This document shows, in pieces, positions 25,737 through 34,861 of a stretch of DNA of 64,000 nt. Position numbers and translations under genes: made by a program. The stretch is taken from positions 2,232,001 to 2,296,000 of the forward strand of contig OZ240681.1 of assembly GCA_965199165.1 (NCBI GenBank). Direction: 5' to 3'. The notes under the pieces are model-generated. The model was not told the origin of the DNA, did not search any database, and saw nothing but the letters and a program-made list of their open reading frames with translations. Within the stretch, counting starts at the first letter, position 1. Each line of letters opens with the position of its first letter. Source of the stretch: LMUY01 sp965199165. Lineage in GTDB: Bacteria; Pseudomonadota; Alphaproteobacteria; Acetobacterales; Acetobacteraceae.

Positions 25737-27344
25737 CTATGCCGTCCTGACGTCGTACATCATCACCACCCAGTCGGCGCGGGCGAACCGGTAGCCGGTG
25801 CGGTTGCTTCGATACGCCACCGCTTCCACCTGGTTGTGCACGGGGAACCACAGCGCCGTGTCCATGATGGCCTTCTGCGCGTCGGCGTAGATGGCGGCCC
25901 GTTTGGCCGGGTCCGTCTCGGCGCGCCCGGCGGCGAACAGCGCGTCCAGCTTGGGGTCGTTCAGGTGCATCCAGTTGTATTTGTAATGGCCGGGCGTCGT
26001 GATGTTCACCGCGGAGAACAGGTTCTCCAGGCACATCGGATCGGCCTGGATCCAGCGGACCGGCAGGATGTCGTACTCGTTGGCGAAGACGAGCTGCTGG
26101 TTGCGGGCGAAGGTGATGGTCTCGACCTTGATGTCGAAGCCCACGCGTTTCAGCCGTGCCTGGATCTCGGTCGCGGTATCCGGCTCCAGCGGTGGCGGCG
26201 CGCCGTAGAACGCGCTGAGCCGCTGGCCATCCTTGACGCGGATGCCGTCCGGCCCCGGCGTCCATCCGGCCTCGTCCAACAGGGCGGCCGCGGCCTTCTC
26301 GCTCGGCGGGTAGTAGCCCTCCACGCCTTTCCAGTAGGTCGGCGTGGTCGCCGATAGCGGGCCGAAACTCGCATCGATCAGGCCGAAGAACAGGTTGTCC
26401 GCCAGATCCTTGCGGTCGATCGCCATCGCCATGGCCTGGCGCACGCGCAAATCCTGGAAGATGCCGCGGCTGCCGTTCAGCTCCACCCCGAACGGCACGC
26501 CCGCGGCGTTGCCGACCATGGTCTTGAACGCCCGGTCGTCGCTGTAGCGCTTGAGGTCCAGCACCGGTGTCGCATCGCAGATGTCGATCTCGCCCGCGTC
26601 CAGCGCGGCCACCCGGGTCGACCCGTCCGGGATGAAGCGATGGATCAGCCGCGCCACCTTCGACGGCCCGGTCTGCGACATGAAGGAGGGCGCCCAGTTA
26701 TACGGCTCGAACCGCTCCATCACCACGCGCTGCCCGGCCTCCCATGACACGAAGCGGAACGGCCCGGCGCCGACCGGTGCACGCGAGAACCCATCGTTGC
26801 CCAGCTTGCGCACGGCGGTGGGCGACACCGGCGCCAGCGTGCCCTCCGCGAAGCTCGCGACGGCAGCGCCGAACGGGGCCGAGTAGTTGACGCGCAGCTG
26901 GAACGGGCTGAGCACGTCGGTGCCGGCATACGGGCCGAGTTGGGTGATCGCGCCCTCGCTGGCCAGCTTCGGGTCGGCGATGGTGTCGAAGGTGAACTTC
27001 ACCGCCTCCGCATCGAAGCGCGTGCCGTCGTGGAACTGCACGTCCTCGCGCAGCTTCAGCACGACGCTGCGGCCGTCGGGCGCCACGTCCCACGCGGTCG
27101 CCAGCCCGGGGAACAGCTTGTTCGACCCGTCGCTGGCGACCAGCGTGTCGAACACCTGCGCGATCACCTGGTACTCGTGCCGGGAGCTGGTGACGCGCGG
27201 GTCGTAGGTGCGGGCGCCGTTGTCGTCCTCGCCCCAGGTGATGGTCAGCGGGCTCCCTTGCGCGGCCGCCCGACGGATCGCCGGTGCGGCCAGTGCGCCG
27301 CCCAACACGGCGCGACGCGACAAACCCGATGCGGCCTTGGCCAT
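25737..27344 (-). CDS. Dipeptide/oligopeptide-type ABC substrate-binding protein, Tat-exported
   Basis: A 535-residue family 5 solute-binding protein. It opens with a twin-arginine signal (SGLSRRAVLGGALAAP). The mature part has the family pattern: LREDVQFHDGTRFDAEAVKFT, VGAGPFRFVSWE and IRVKDGQRL. Such proteins capture peptides, opines or other amide compounds in the periplasm. ATG 27344 follows AGGGGAAAGC; the frame extends further but would bury the signal. It is divergent (119-bp gap) from a dimethylformamidase-like gene followed by two matching permeases, so it is probably their binding protein. Confidence 0.88.
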   Translation of the reverse strand: MAKAASGLSRRAVLGGALAAPAIRRAAAQGSPLTITWGEDDNGARTYDPRVTSSRHEYQVIAQVFDTLVASDGSNKLFPGLATAWDVAPDGRSVVLKLREDVQFHDGTRFDAEAVKFTFDTIADPKLASEGAITQLGPYAGTDVLSPFQLRVNYSAPFGAAVASFAEGTLAPVSPTAVRKLGNDGFSRAPVGAGPFRFVSWEAGQRVVMERFEPYNWAPSFMSQTGPSKVARLIHRFIPDGSTRVAALDAGEIDICDATPVLDLKRYSDDRAFKTMVGNAAGVPFGVELNGSRGIFQDLRVRQAMAMAIDRKDLADNLFFGLIDASFGPLSATTPTYWKGVEGYYPPSEKAAAALLDEAGWTPGPDGIRVKDGQRLSAFYGAPPPLEPDTATEIQARLKRVGFDIKVETITFARNQQLVFANEYDILPVRWIQADPMCLENLFSAVNITTPGHYKYNWMHLNDPKLDALFAAGRAETDPAKRAAIYADAQKAIMDTALWFPVHNQVEAVAYRSNRTGYRFARADWVVMMYDVRTA

Positions 27345-27410
27345 GCTTTCCCCTGATGCAGCCGCCGCGACTATGGCCGGAGGCAGGCGGCCGGCGCAAT
27401 GCAGCTCCGC

Positions 27411-27438
27411 TTGCAAAGCCTGCCCTCGCGCATAGTGT
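27411..27438 (+). promoter_or_regulatory. Candidate promoter for the formamidase-like operon
   Basis: TTGCAA (27411-27416), a 16-base spacer and TAGTGT (27433-27438) lie about 25 bases before ATG 27464, in the gap shared with the divergent binding-protein gene. By-eye match only. Confidence 0.35.
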
Positions 27439-27463
27439 GCTGCCGTCTGGAGGCTGCGATCCG

Positions 27464-29629
27464 ATGCACAGGCTGACCGGCTACACGGACCGATGGAGCG
27501 CCAAACCGGGCGAGACCATCCGCTTCATGGTCAGCAGCGCTGCCGCGGCCCCGTTCACGGTCGGCTTCGCGCGCTTGCTCTGCGCCGACCCGAACCCAGC
27601 CGGTCCGGGCTACCGCGAGGTGCCGATGCCGTCCTCGGTGGACGGGCTGCACCCGGGTCGGGAGCAGCCCGCCCGGCTTGGCAGCTATGGACAGGCAGCC
27701 GGCCTCCAGCTCGACCCGGCCGGCGGGGTGAGCCTCTCCGCGACAGTATGGCCGACCCTGCCGGACGCGGCGCAGGGCCTGCTCAGCCTCTCGGGTCCAG
27801 GTGGGCGGATCACACTGGGCCTGGGTCCGGACGGAGCGTTCGCCGAAATCGCCACTTCGGATGGCAGCCTCTCGCGGGTGGATTCGGGCGCGCCGATGCT
27901 GCCGCGCCGGTGGTACGACGTCGCCTTGACGATCCAAGCCGATGGAACGCTGGGCGTGCTACAACGGCCACGCCATCCGCTCGGCACGATCCGCGATGCG
28001 GGGCAGGGGACCGGGCGGACCGCGTTGCCGGCCGCCGGGCTGTTCGACGTGCACCTGGCCGTGCTGCCCGGTCGCGTCGGGCACTACAACGGCAAGCTGG
28101 AGCAGCCGGCGGTGCGCAGGGGCAGCGACCTCGCGGCGGCCCCGCTCGCCTGCTGGGATTTCGCGCGGGAGACCGGTGGCGACACGGCGGTCGACACCGG
28201 CCCGCAGGCGCGGCATGCCCGGCTGCACAACCTGCCGACACGCGCGATGACCGGTGCCGGCTGGACGGGCGCCGTGCACGACTGGAAGGCCGCGCCGGAG
28301 CAGTACGGCGCGATCCACTTCCACGATGACGACCAGGGGGACCTTGGCTGGCAGCCCAGCGTCACGCTACGCATCCCGGAGGATTGGCCCTCCGGCTTCT
28401 ACAGCGCACACCTCCGCAACGAGGCCGGCGAGGACCGCATCCCGTTCTTCGTGCGCCCGGCGCGGCCCCGGTGCGACACCGTGCTGCTGGTGCCGACCTT
28501 CACCTACCAGGTGTACGGCTGCTACGTCCGCCCCGGCCGCGGGGCGGAGATCAGCGAGCGGGTGCGGTCCTGGGGGGCGCTGACCGAGACGCCGGACATG
28601 AACCCCGAGTTCGGGCTGTCCACCTACAACTATCACCGCGACGGATCGGGCGTGGCGATCGCCACCATGCTTCGCCCGATGCTGGACACGCGCCCGCGGC
28701 AGATGAGCCTGATGGACCCGTCGCCCGGCGGCTCCGGCACCGGCCGCATCTGCGCCGACAGCTACATCGTCGATTGGCTGGACCGCGCCGGGATCGACTG
28801 CGACGTGGTGACCGATCACGACTTGCACGAGGAAGGCGTCGCCGCCCTGGCGCCCTATCGCGTGGTGATCGCGGCGCAGCACCCGGAATACCATTCCGAG
28901 CGCATGATGACGGCGCTGGAGCAGTATCTCGGCGGCGGCGGCCGGCTGATGTACCTGGGTGGGAACGGCTTCTACTGGCGCGCCGAACCCTCGGCGACAC
29001 AGCCGCATGCGCTGGAGGTACGCCGGGCGGAAGGCGGCATCCGCGTGTGGGCGACCGAGGCCGGGGAAAGCTACCACGCGCATGGCGGCGGGTATGGCGG
29101 GTTGTGGCGGCGGATCGGCCGCCCGGCGCACCGCCTGGTGGGCAACGGCTTCTCCGTGCAAGGGCGGCACTTAGGCTTCCCCTACCGGTTCACCGCCGCG
29201 ATCGGCGACCCGCGGGTGGCGTTCATGGCCGAAGGGCTGGAGGCCGCGCCGGGCGACGTGTTCGGCGACAGCGGCGCCATGGGCGGCGGCGCGGCGGGCT
29301 TCGAGCTCGACAGCGCCGACCCACATCGGGGCACGCCGCCGGACGCGCTGGTGGTGGCCAAGGGCGTGGTAATCCACCCGGATTACGGCCCGGTCAACGA
29401 GGATATGCTGGTGCTCCGCCATCCGAGGCGCCAGGAGGATTGGTCCTGCGCCGACATGGTGTTCTTCGAGACGGCGGCGGGCGGCGCGGTGTTCTCCGTC
29501 GGCTCGATGACCTATGTCGGCAGCCTGCCGCCGGATGGCTACGGCAACACGCTCGCGCGGCTGACGACCAACGTGCTGCGACGCTTCCGCGACCCGGCGC
29601 CGTTTGCGCAGGATGCCGCCGCTTCGTGA
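27464..29629 (+). CDS. N,N-dimethylformamidase large (beta) subunit-like protein
   Basis: A 721-residue protein like the large subunit of dimethylformamidase (DMFase, ~760 residues), which hydrolyses dimethylformamide at a mononuclear iron held by two Tyr and one Glu. Residues about 85-235 look like a LamG-type beta sandwich; about 335-700 form the catalytic part. Comparing motifs from memory, candidate ligands are a Tyr of PTFTYQVYGCY (Y348 or Y351), Y390 of STYNYHRDG and E475 of QHPEYHSE with H473 beside it; E614 in GFELD is a candidate catalytic Glu. GGAGG lies about 11 bases before the ATG. The small alpha subunit is absent nearby. The stop overlaps the next gene's GTG. An amide substrate is likely, but not necessarily DMF. 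Confidence 0.78.
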   Translation: MHRLTGYTDRWSAKPGETIRFMVSSAAAAPFTVGFARLLCADPNPAGPGYREVPMPSSVDGLHPGREQPARLGSYGQAAGLQLDPAGGVSLSATVWPTLPDAAQGLLSLSGPGGRITLGLGPDGAFAEIATSDGSLSRVDSGAPMLPRRWYDVALTIQADGTLGVLQRPRHPLGTIRDAGQGTGRTALPAAGLFDVHLAVLPGRVGHYNGKLEQPAVRRGSDLAAAPLACWDFARETGGDTAVDTGPQARHARLHNLPTRAMTGAGWTGAVHDWKAAPEQYGAIHFHDDDQGDLGWQPSVTLRIPEDWPSGFYSAHLRNEAGEDRIPFFVRPARPRCDTVLLVPTFTYQVYGCYVRPGRGAEISERVRSWGALTETPDMNPEFGLSTYNYHRDGSGVAIATMLRPMLDTRPRQMSLMDPSPGGSGTGRICADSYIVDWLDRAGIDCDVVTDHDLHEEGVAALAPYRVVIAAQHPEYHSERMMTALEQYLGGGGRLMYLGGNGFYWRAEPSATQPHALEVRRAEGGIRVWATEAGESYHAHGGGYGGLWRRIGRPAHRLVGNGFSVQGRHLGFPYRFTAAIGDPRVAFMAEGLEAAPGDVFGDSGAMGGGAAGFELDSADPHRGTPPDALVVAKGVVIHPDYGPVNEDMLVLRHPRRQEDWSCADMVFFETAAGGAVFSVGSMTYVGSLPPDGYGNTLARLTTNVLRRFRDPAPFAQDAAAS

Positions 29630-30543
29630 GGCGTGTCGGCCGTCAACTGCTGGGCATCGTGCCGACCCTGCTGCTGACCTGGACGCTGGTGTTCGCGGCG
29701 CTGCAGGCCATGCCGGGCGACCCGGTGGCGCTGATGCTGGGCGGTACCCCCACCAGCGAGGAGGTGATCGCGGCCGAGCGCGCCAGGCTCGGGCTCGACC
29801 GCCCGGTCGTGGTCCAATACGTGCGGTTCCTGGGCGGTGCGCTCGTCGGCGATTTCGGGGAGAGCTTCCGAACCCGGCAGCCGGTGATGGGGATGATCGC
29901 CGAGCAGGTTCCCTTCACCCTGTCCCTGGCATTGGGCGGGCTGCTGTTCGGCGCCAGCGTAGGAGTCGCGCTGGGGGTGCTGGCCGGCCTGTTTCCCTAC
30001 GGTTGGATCGACACCGTCATCATGACGGCCGCGCTGGCCGGCGTCTCGCTGCCGGGCTTCTGGATTGCCATGCTGCTGATCCAGTTGTTTGCGACCACGC
30101 TCGGCTGGCTTCCCGTGCTTGGGACCGGGCTGTTGGCGCTGATCATGCCCAGCATCTCCGTCGGCATGTTCCTGGCCGGCGGCCTGTCCCGCCTGGTGCG
30201 CTCCTCCATCATCGAGGTCATGGGGCTGGACTACATCCGCACCGCCCGGGCCAAGGGCTTGCCGGAGTGGCGCGTGGTCTGCAAGCACGCGCTGCGCAAC
30301 GCCGCCATCCCGCCGCTCTCCTTGCTGGGCGTCCAGTTCGCGCTGCTGATCGGCGGCGCGGTGGTGACGGAGACGGTGTTCGCCCGGCCGGGCATCGGCG
30401 CGCTGCTGGTGCGCGCGGTGCTGGAGAAGGACTACCCGGTGGTCGAAGGCATCACCGTGCTGACCACCGCGGCCTACGTGCTGGTGAACGTGGCGATCGA
30501 CGCGCTGTACGTCGTGCTCGACCCGCGGACGGAGCGGGCTTGA
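29626..30543 (+). CDS. ABC transporter permease, DppB type
   Basis: A 305-residue inner-membrane permease with the DppB/OppB layout: one N-terminal TM helix, a periplasmic loop (MPGDPVALMLGG...ERARLGLDRPV), then five TM helices with the ATPase-contacting loop YIRTARAKGLPEWRVV. The GTG at 29626 overlaps the preceding stop (GTGA), so translation is coupled to the formamidase-like gene. This ties transport and hydrolysis together. No ATPase gene follows in this operon, so it must borrow one, perhaps from the systems at 38273-40110 or 40167-46674. Confidence 0.88.
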   Translation: MRRVGRQLLGIVPTLLLTWTLVFAALQAMPGDPVALMLGGTPTSEEVIAAERARLGLDRPVVVQYVRFLGGALVGDFGESFRTRQPVMGMIAEQVPFTLSLALGGLLFGASVGVALGVLAGLFPYGWIDTVIMTAALAGVSLPGFWIAMLLIQLFATTLGWLPVLGTGLLALIMPSISVGMFLAGGLSRLVRSSIIEVMGLDYIRTARAKGLPEWRVVCKHALRNAAIPPLSLLGVQFALLIGGAVVTETVFARPGIGALLVRAVLEKDYPVVEGITVLTTAAYVLVNVAIDALYVVLDPRTERA

Positions 30544-31424
30544 GCGACCTGGACCTGGCCGCGCAGCCGATCGCCATCCCACCCGTGCGCGCCCGCGCCT
30601 GGCGGCGGGTGCTTGGCAGCCCGGGGGCGGCGGTGGGCACGCTGGTGCTGCTGGTCGTCGTGCTGGGCGCGCTGGCCGCGCCCTACGCCGCACCGTACGA
30701 CTGGAACGCGACGGGCGTGTGCCGGCGGCTGGCGGGCATGTCCGCGCAGCATTGGTTCGGCTGCGACGTGTTCGGCCGGGACCTGCTCAGCCGGGTGCTG
30801 TATGGCGGCCGCTACTCGCTGGCGATGGGGCTGTCGACGGTGGCGATCAGCCTGGTGGTGGGCGGCCTGTTCGGGGTGGTGGTCGGGTATGCCGGCGGCC
30901 GGGCGGACGCGCTCGGCACCCGGGTGATCGACATCATGCTGGGCTTCCCGCCGATCATCCTGGCGATCCTGCTGGTCGCGATCTTCGGGGTGGGCCTGGT
31001 GAACGCCGCCATCGCCGTAGGGATCGCCGGTATCCCGCGCTTCGCCCGCGTGGTGCGCGGGGCCACCCTGTCGCTGGCCGGCCGGGACTTCGTGGAGGCG
31101 GCGCATGCGCTGGGGGCGCGGCGGGGGCGCGTGGTGCTGCGGCACCTGCTGCCGAACCTGCTGCCGACGATGGTGGTGCTGGCGACGCTCGACTTGGGCA
31201 ACGCGGTGCTGTTCACCGCGACGCTCTCCTTCCTCGGGCTCGGGGCGCAACCGCCGACGCCGGAATGGGGTGCGATGCTGAACGCCGGGCGGGACTACGT
31301 GCGCTACGCGCCGTGGACGATGATCTACCCGGGGCTGGCACTGTTCCTCACCGTCCTGGCGGTGAACCTGGTCGGGGACCGGCTGAACCAGGTGTTCGAT
31401 CCCCGCAGCGCCGTGCGGCGATAG
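30540..31424 (+). CDS. ABC transporter permease, DppC type
   Basis: A 294-residue partner permease with the DppC pattern: short cytoplasmic N-terminus, first TM (VGTLVLLVVVLGALAAPYA), the FGCDVFGRDLLSRVLYGGR segment, and LSFLGLGAQPPTPEWGAML near the end. The start is a TTG at 30540 that overlaps the previous stop (TTGA); no ATG fits. It forms the membrane channel with the DppB-type subunit before it. The operon ends at the hairpin at 31473-31496. Confidence 0.87.
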   Translation: MSDLDLAAQPIAIPPVRARAWRRVLGSPGAAVGTLVLLVVVLGALAAPYAAPYDWNATGVCRRLAGMSAQHWFGCDVFGRDLLSRVLYGGRYSLAMGLSTVAISLVVGGLFGVVVGYAGGRADALGTRVIDIMLGFPPIILAILLVAIFGVGLVNAAIAVGIAGIPRFARVVRGATLSLAGRDFVEAAHALGARRGRVVLRHLLPNLLPTMVVLATLDLGNAVLFTATLSFLGLGAQPPTPEWGAMLNAGRDYVRYAPWTMIYPGLALFLTVLAVNLVGDRLNQVFDPRSAVRR

Positions 31425-31472
31425 GGCTGAGTGGGCTTAGGCCAAGCCTTTGACAATCTCTTTGGCTGATCT

Positions 31473-31496
31473 CCCTCTCCCGCCAGCGGGAGAGGG
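31473..31496. terminator. Hairpin between convergent genes (repeat family copy 3)
   Basis: CCCTCTCCCGC (31473-31483) and GCGGGAGAGGG (31486-31496) form an 11-bp stem with a 2-base loop followed by TTTC. It lies between the DppC-type permease gene and the convergent monooxygenase gene. Likely bidirectional terminator. Confidence 0.65.
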
Positions 31497-31532
31497 TTTC
31501 AATGCAGGAAGAGTCGTGTTCGTGGAGGCGCG

Positions 31533-32834
31533 CTAGAACGCCCGCAGGTTGTCGCGCAGCATGGCGTGCTCGTATCGCTTGCGCACGACGCCCAGCTTCT
31601 GCAACGCGGGCGTCAGCCCGTCCGCGATCTCGGTGATGTAGCGGCGGGTGAAATCCGGATCCATGATCAGGAAGCCGTCGCCACCCACGGCGTCCATGAC
31701 CTCCGCCATCTGCGCCGCCACATGGGCCGGCGTGCCCACCAGGTCGGCATCGCGCAAGGTCCGCCCTTGCATGACGATCTGCCGCGGGGTGCGGCCGGAG
31801 TAGCCCTTGGCCACGGAGAGATGGCCGTTCGAGGTCAGCTCCGGCAGCTTCTCGTCCAGGTCGTATTGCGAGAAGTCGATGCCGGTCACGCGGGACATGT
31901 TCGCGAGATAGAACTCGATGTGGCTCTCCGCTTCCGCGAGCCTGGCCTGGTCGCGGGCCCGCGCCGCCTCCATGGACTCGGCGATGATCGGCGCGATCAG
32001 GAACATCACCTTGACGTGGTCCGGATTGCGGCTGAACCCGGCGGCCTGTGCGCGGATGTCGTCGCGAAAGTCCTTCATCGCCGCCACGCTGCTGGCCGAG
32101 GCGATGATCGTGTCCGCCCAGCGCGCGGCGAAGGCGCGGCCCCGGGGCGAGCCGCCGGCCTGGCAGATCACCGGATGGCCCTGCGGCGAGCGGGGTGCGG
32201 AGAGCGGACCCCGGGAGCGGAAATACTTGCCCTCGTGGAACACCGGGCGGACTTTCGCCGGGTCGGCAAAGATTTCGTTCTCCTGGTCGATCACCATGGC
32301 GTCGGCGTCCCAGGAATCCCACAGCTTCTGCACGACGTCGACGAACTCGTCCGCCATGTCGTAGCGCTGATCGTGCGGGAACTGCCGGTCGTGGCCGAAG
32401 TTCTGCGCACCGCCATCGTTGCTGCCGGTGACGAGGTTCCAGCCGGCGCGGCCGTCGCTGATGTGGTCGAGCGTGTTCGTCAGCCGCGCGAGCAGGAACG
32501 GGTTGTACTCGGTGGTGGACAGGGTGGTGATGATGCCGATCCGCTGCGTGGCCTGCAGCATGATCGGCGCCACGACGGCGGGGTCCAGCTTCGGCGAGTC
32601 GACCGCCAGCCGCAGATAGGTCTCGTGCGAGTTCTTGTAGGTGTAGGGGACGTTGCAGGAATCCTCGATCATCACGTAGTCGAACGCGGCCCGCTCCAGC
32701 TCCTTGGCGAGGTGGACGAGAAGGTCGGGCTTGACCCAGCCATGCGGGTTGGGCCCGCCCCAGCCGCTGCGCCATCCTTTCGGCCCGTAGCCCTTCATGA
32801 CGAACCAGCCGAGGTGAAAAGGCGTCCTGGCCAT
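31533..32834 (-). CDS. Flavin-dependent monooxygenase of the NtaA/SnaA/DszA/DmoA family
   Basis: A 433-residue luciferase-like FMNH2-dependent monooxygenase. GRAGWNLVTGSNDGGAQNFG is the hallmark of the nitrilotriacetate/EDTA/dimethylsulfide monooxygenase group; YLRLAVDSPKLDPAVVAPIM and GLTPALQKLGVVRKRYE flank it. Such enzymes cleave C-N or C-S bonds using FMNH2 from a separate reductase, which is not in the window. The ATG at 32834 is chosen over an in-frame ATG 12 codons upstream because it starts at the conserved N-terminus; the ribosome site (GGAG about 10 bases back) is modest. It lies next to a formamidase-like gene, suggesting use of an N-alkyl or amide compound. The 214-bp gap to the divergent deacylase carries no gene. 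Confidence 0.87.
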   Translation of the reverse strand: MARTPFHLGWFVMKGYGPKGWRSGWGGPNPHGWVKPDLLVHLAKELERAAFDYVMIEDSCNVPYTYKNSHETYLRLAVDSPKLDPAVVAPIMLQATQRIGIITTLSTTEYNPFLLARLTNTLDHISDGRAGWNLVTGSNDGGAQNFGHDRQFPHDQRYDMADEFVDVVQKLWDSWDADAMVIDQENEIFADPAKVRPVFHEGKYFRSRGPLSAPRSPQGHPVICQAGGSPRGRAFAARWADTIIASASSVAAMKDFRDDIRAQAAGFSRNPDHVKVMFLIAPIIAESMEAARARDQARLAEAESHIEFYLANMSRVTGIDFSQYDLDEKLPELTSNGHLSVAKGYSGRTPRQIVMQGRTLRDADLVGTPAHVAAQMAEVMDAVGGDGFLIMDPDFTRRYITEIADGLTPALQKLGVVRKRYEHAMLRDNLRAF

Positions 32835-33048
32835 ACCCGTGTGAACTCCGTCCCGTCGCGTGCGCTGCAAGACATATGCCGTGCCTGTTCAAGGAATGGG
32901 CAGCGATGCTGCCGAGAAGGTGCTTGAAAAGCAGGCACCCTGAGCCGGAGCGGGCACATCACGGCTGACGTCAAGCGGTTCGCTTATGATTGCGCCAGCC
33001 CGCCGATCGCGTCAGGGTGGCCTTGCATAACGGCAGATGAGGCTCGCC

Positions 33049-34776
33049 ATGTCGCAACCATCCAGTCTCGTCATCCGTGGCGGCACCATCGTGGACGGCA
33101 ATGGCGGCGCGCCGTTCGTGGGCGACATCCTCGTGCGCGACGGCAAGATCGTCCAGGTCGGGCAAGTCACCGCCCGCGGCGAGCGGGAGATCGATGCCGC
33201 GGGCAAGATCGTGGCGCCCGGCTTCGTCGACATCCACACGCACTATGACGGCCAGGCCATCTGGAGCAACCGGATGGACCCGTCCTCCTGGCACGGCGTC
33301 ACCACCGTGATGGTCGGCAATTGCGGCGTCGGCTTCGCGCCCTGCAAGCCCGAACAGCGCGAGGTCATGGTCGCGCTGATGGAGGGGGTGGAGGACATCC
33401 CCGAGGTCGTGCTGACCGAGGGGCTGACCTGGGACTGGGAGAGCTTCCCGGACTACCTGGACCGCCTGGCCGATCGGCAGTACGACGTCGACATCGTCAC
33501 CCAGGTGCCGCACGCCGCCATCCGCGTCTACGTCATGGGCGACCGCGGCGCCAGGCGGGAACCGGCAACGCCGGCGGACATGCGGGAGATGGCCCGCCTC
33601 ACCGTGGAGGGCATCGCGGCCGGCGCGCTCGGCTTCTCCACCTCCCGCGCGATCATCCACCAGACGCTGGCCGGCGAGCACACCCCCACCTTCGGCGCCG
33701 CCGAGGAGGAGCTGGCGGTGATCGCGGAGGCCATGGGCGAGCTTGGCGCCGGCTGGTTCCAGCTGATCACCGACTTCGACGACCCGGAGGACGAGTTCCA
33801 CCTGCTGCGCCGCGTCGCCGAGCGCGGGCGGCGGCCGATGAGCCTGACCTTGGCGCAACGCGAGGGCAAGACCGGGCACTGGAAGCTGCTGCTGGACCTG
33901 ATCGCGCAGGCCAACGCCGATGGGATCACCATGTATGCGCAGGTGATGGGCCGCCCGATCGGCCTCAACCTGGGGTTCCAGATCTCGCAGCACCCGTTCG
34001 TGCACCGCCCCAGCTACAAGGCGCTGGCCCATCTGCCCTGGGCTGAACGCGCGGTGGAGTTGGCGAAGCCGGAGGTGCGGACGGCCATCCTGGCGGAGAC
34101 CACCGAGGACCCGGTGCAGCGCCGCCGGCTGGAAAAGTATGACCGGATGTTCGTGCTGGCGGACCCGCCGGATTACGAGCCGGAGCTGAGCCAGAGCATC
34201 GCGGCGCGCGCCGGGCGGATGGGCGTGCCGGCGCAGGAGCTCGCGTACGACACCATGCTCGACGGCACCTTCCTCTACCGACCGATCACCAACTACGTGG
34301 ACGGCGACCTCAACGTCTGCGGCGAGATGATGCAGCACCCCAACGCCCTGCTGGGCCTGGGCGACGGCGGTGCGCATCTCGGCATCATCTGCGACAGCGC
34401 CACCTACACCCACACGGTGGTGCATTGGACGCGGGACCGCACGCGCGGCCCGACGCTGCCGCTGCCCTGGATCATCCAGAAGCTCACCCGCGACCCGGCC
34501 CGCGCGATCGGCCTCCATGACCGCGGCGTGCTGGCGCCCGGCATGAAGGCGGACATCAACGTGATCGACTACGCCGCGCTGAAGATCGAGCCGATGACCG
34601 TGCAGTTCGACCTGCCCAGCGGTGGCCGGCGCCTGATGCAGGAAAGCCGCGGCTACGTCGCCACCATCGTCAGCGGCGAGGTGGTGACGGAGAACGGCGT
34701 GCCCACCGGCGCGCTGCCGGGCCGCCTGGTGCGCGGGCGGCAGGACGCCGAACCGGTCCGCCTCGCCGCGGAGTAG
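33049..34776 (+). CDS. N-acyl-D-amino-acid deacylase (D-aminoacylase family)
   Basis: A 575-residue amidohydrolase-superfamily enzyme. APGFVDIHTHYDGQ gives the HxH pair (H63, H65); VGNCGVGFAP carries C92, the Cys zinc ligand typical of D-aminoacylases; LGLGDGGAHLG supplies the late Asp. It removes the acyl group from N-acyl-D-amino acids in the cytoplasm. ATG 33049 with TGAGG 8 bases upstream is preferred to an ATG four codons earlier. It is the first gene of a plus-strand operon with a complete dipeptide-type importer, so the substrate is probably imported by that system. Confidence 0.88.
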   Translation: MSQPSSLVIRGGTIVDGNGGAPFVGDILVRDGKIVQVGQVTARGEREIDAAGKIVAPGFVDIHTHYDGQAIWSNRMDPSSWHGVTTVMVGNCGVGFAPCKPEQREVMVALMEGVEDIPEVVLTEGLTWDWESFPDYLDRLADRQYDVDIVTQVPHAAIRVYVMGDRGARREPATPADMREMARLTVEGIAAGALGFSTSRAIIHQTLAGEHTPTFGAAEEELAVIAEAMGELGAGWFQLITDFDDPEDEFHLLRRVAERGRRPMSLTLAQREGKTGHWKLLLDLIAQANADGITMYAQVMGRPIGLNLGFQISQHPFVHRPSYKALAHLPWAERAVELAKPEVRTAILAETTEDPVQRRRLEKYDRMFVLADPPDYEPELSQSIAARAGRMGVPAQELAYDTMLDGTFLYRPITNYVDGDLNVCGEMMQHPNALLGLGDGGAHLGIICDSATYTHTVVHWTRDRTRGPTLPLPWIIQKLTRDPARAIGLHDRGVLAPGMKADINVIDYAALKIEPMTVQFDLPSGGRRLMQESRGYVATIVSGEVVTENGVPTGALPGRLVRGRQDAEPVRLAAE

Positions 34777-34861
34777 CCCGGGCCCGTGGCATGGCCGTTG
34801 CTTCGCTTGGCGGGTGGGATGGAAGCACAGGGGGCGTTGCGAGGGTTCGAAGGGGATTGCC

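Noticed and set aside
32835..33048. TATGAT at 32985-32990 as promoter of the deacylase operon
   Set aside because: No acceptable -35 at 16-18 bases; the nearest CTGACG is only 14 bases away.
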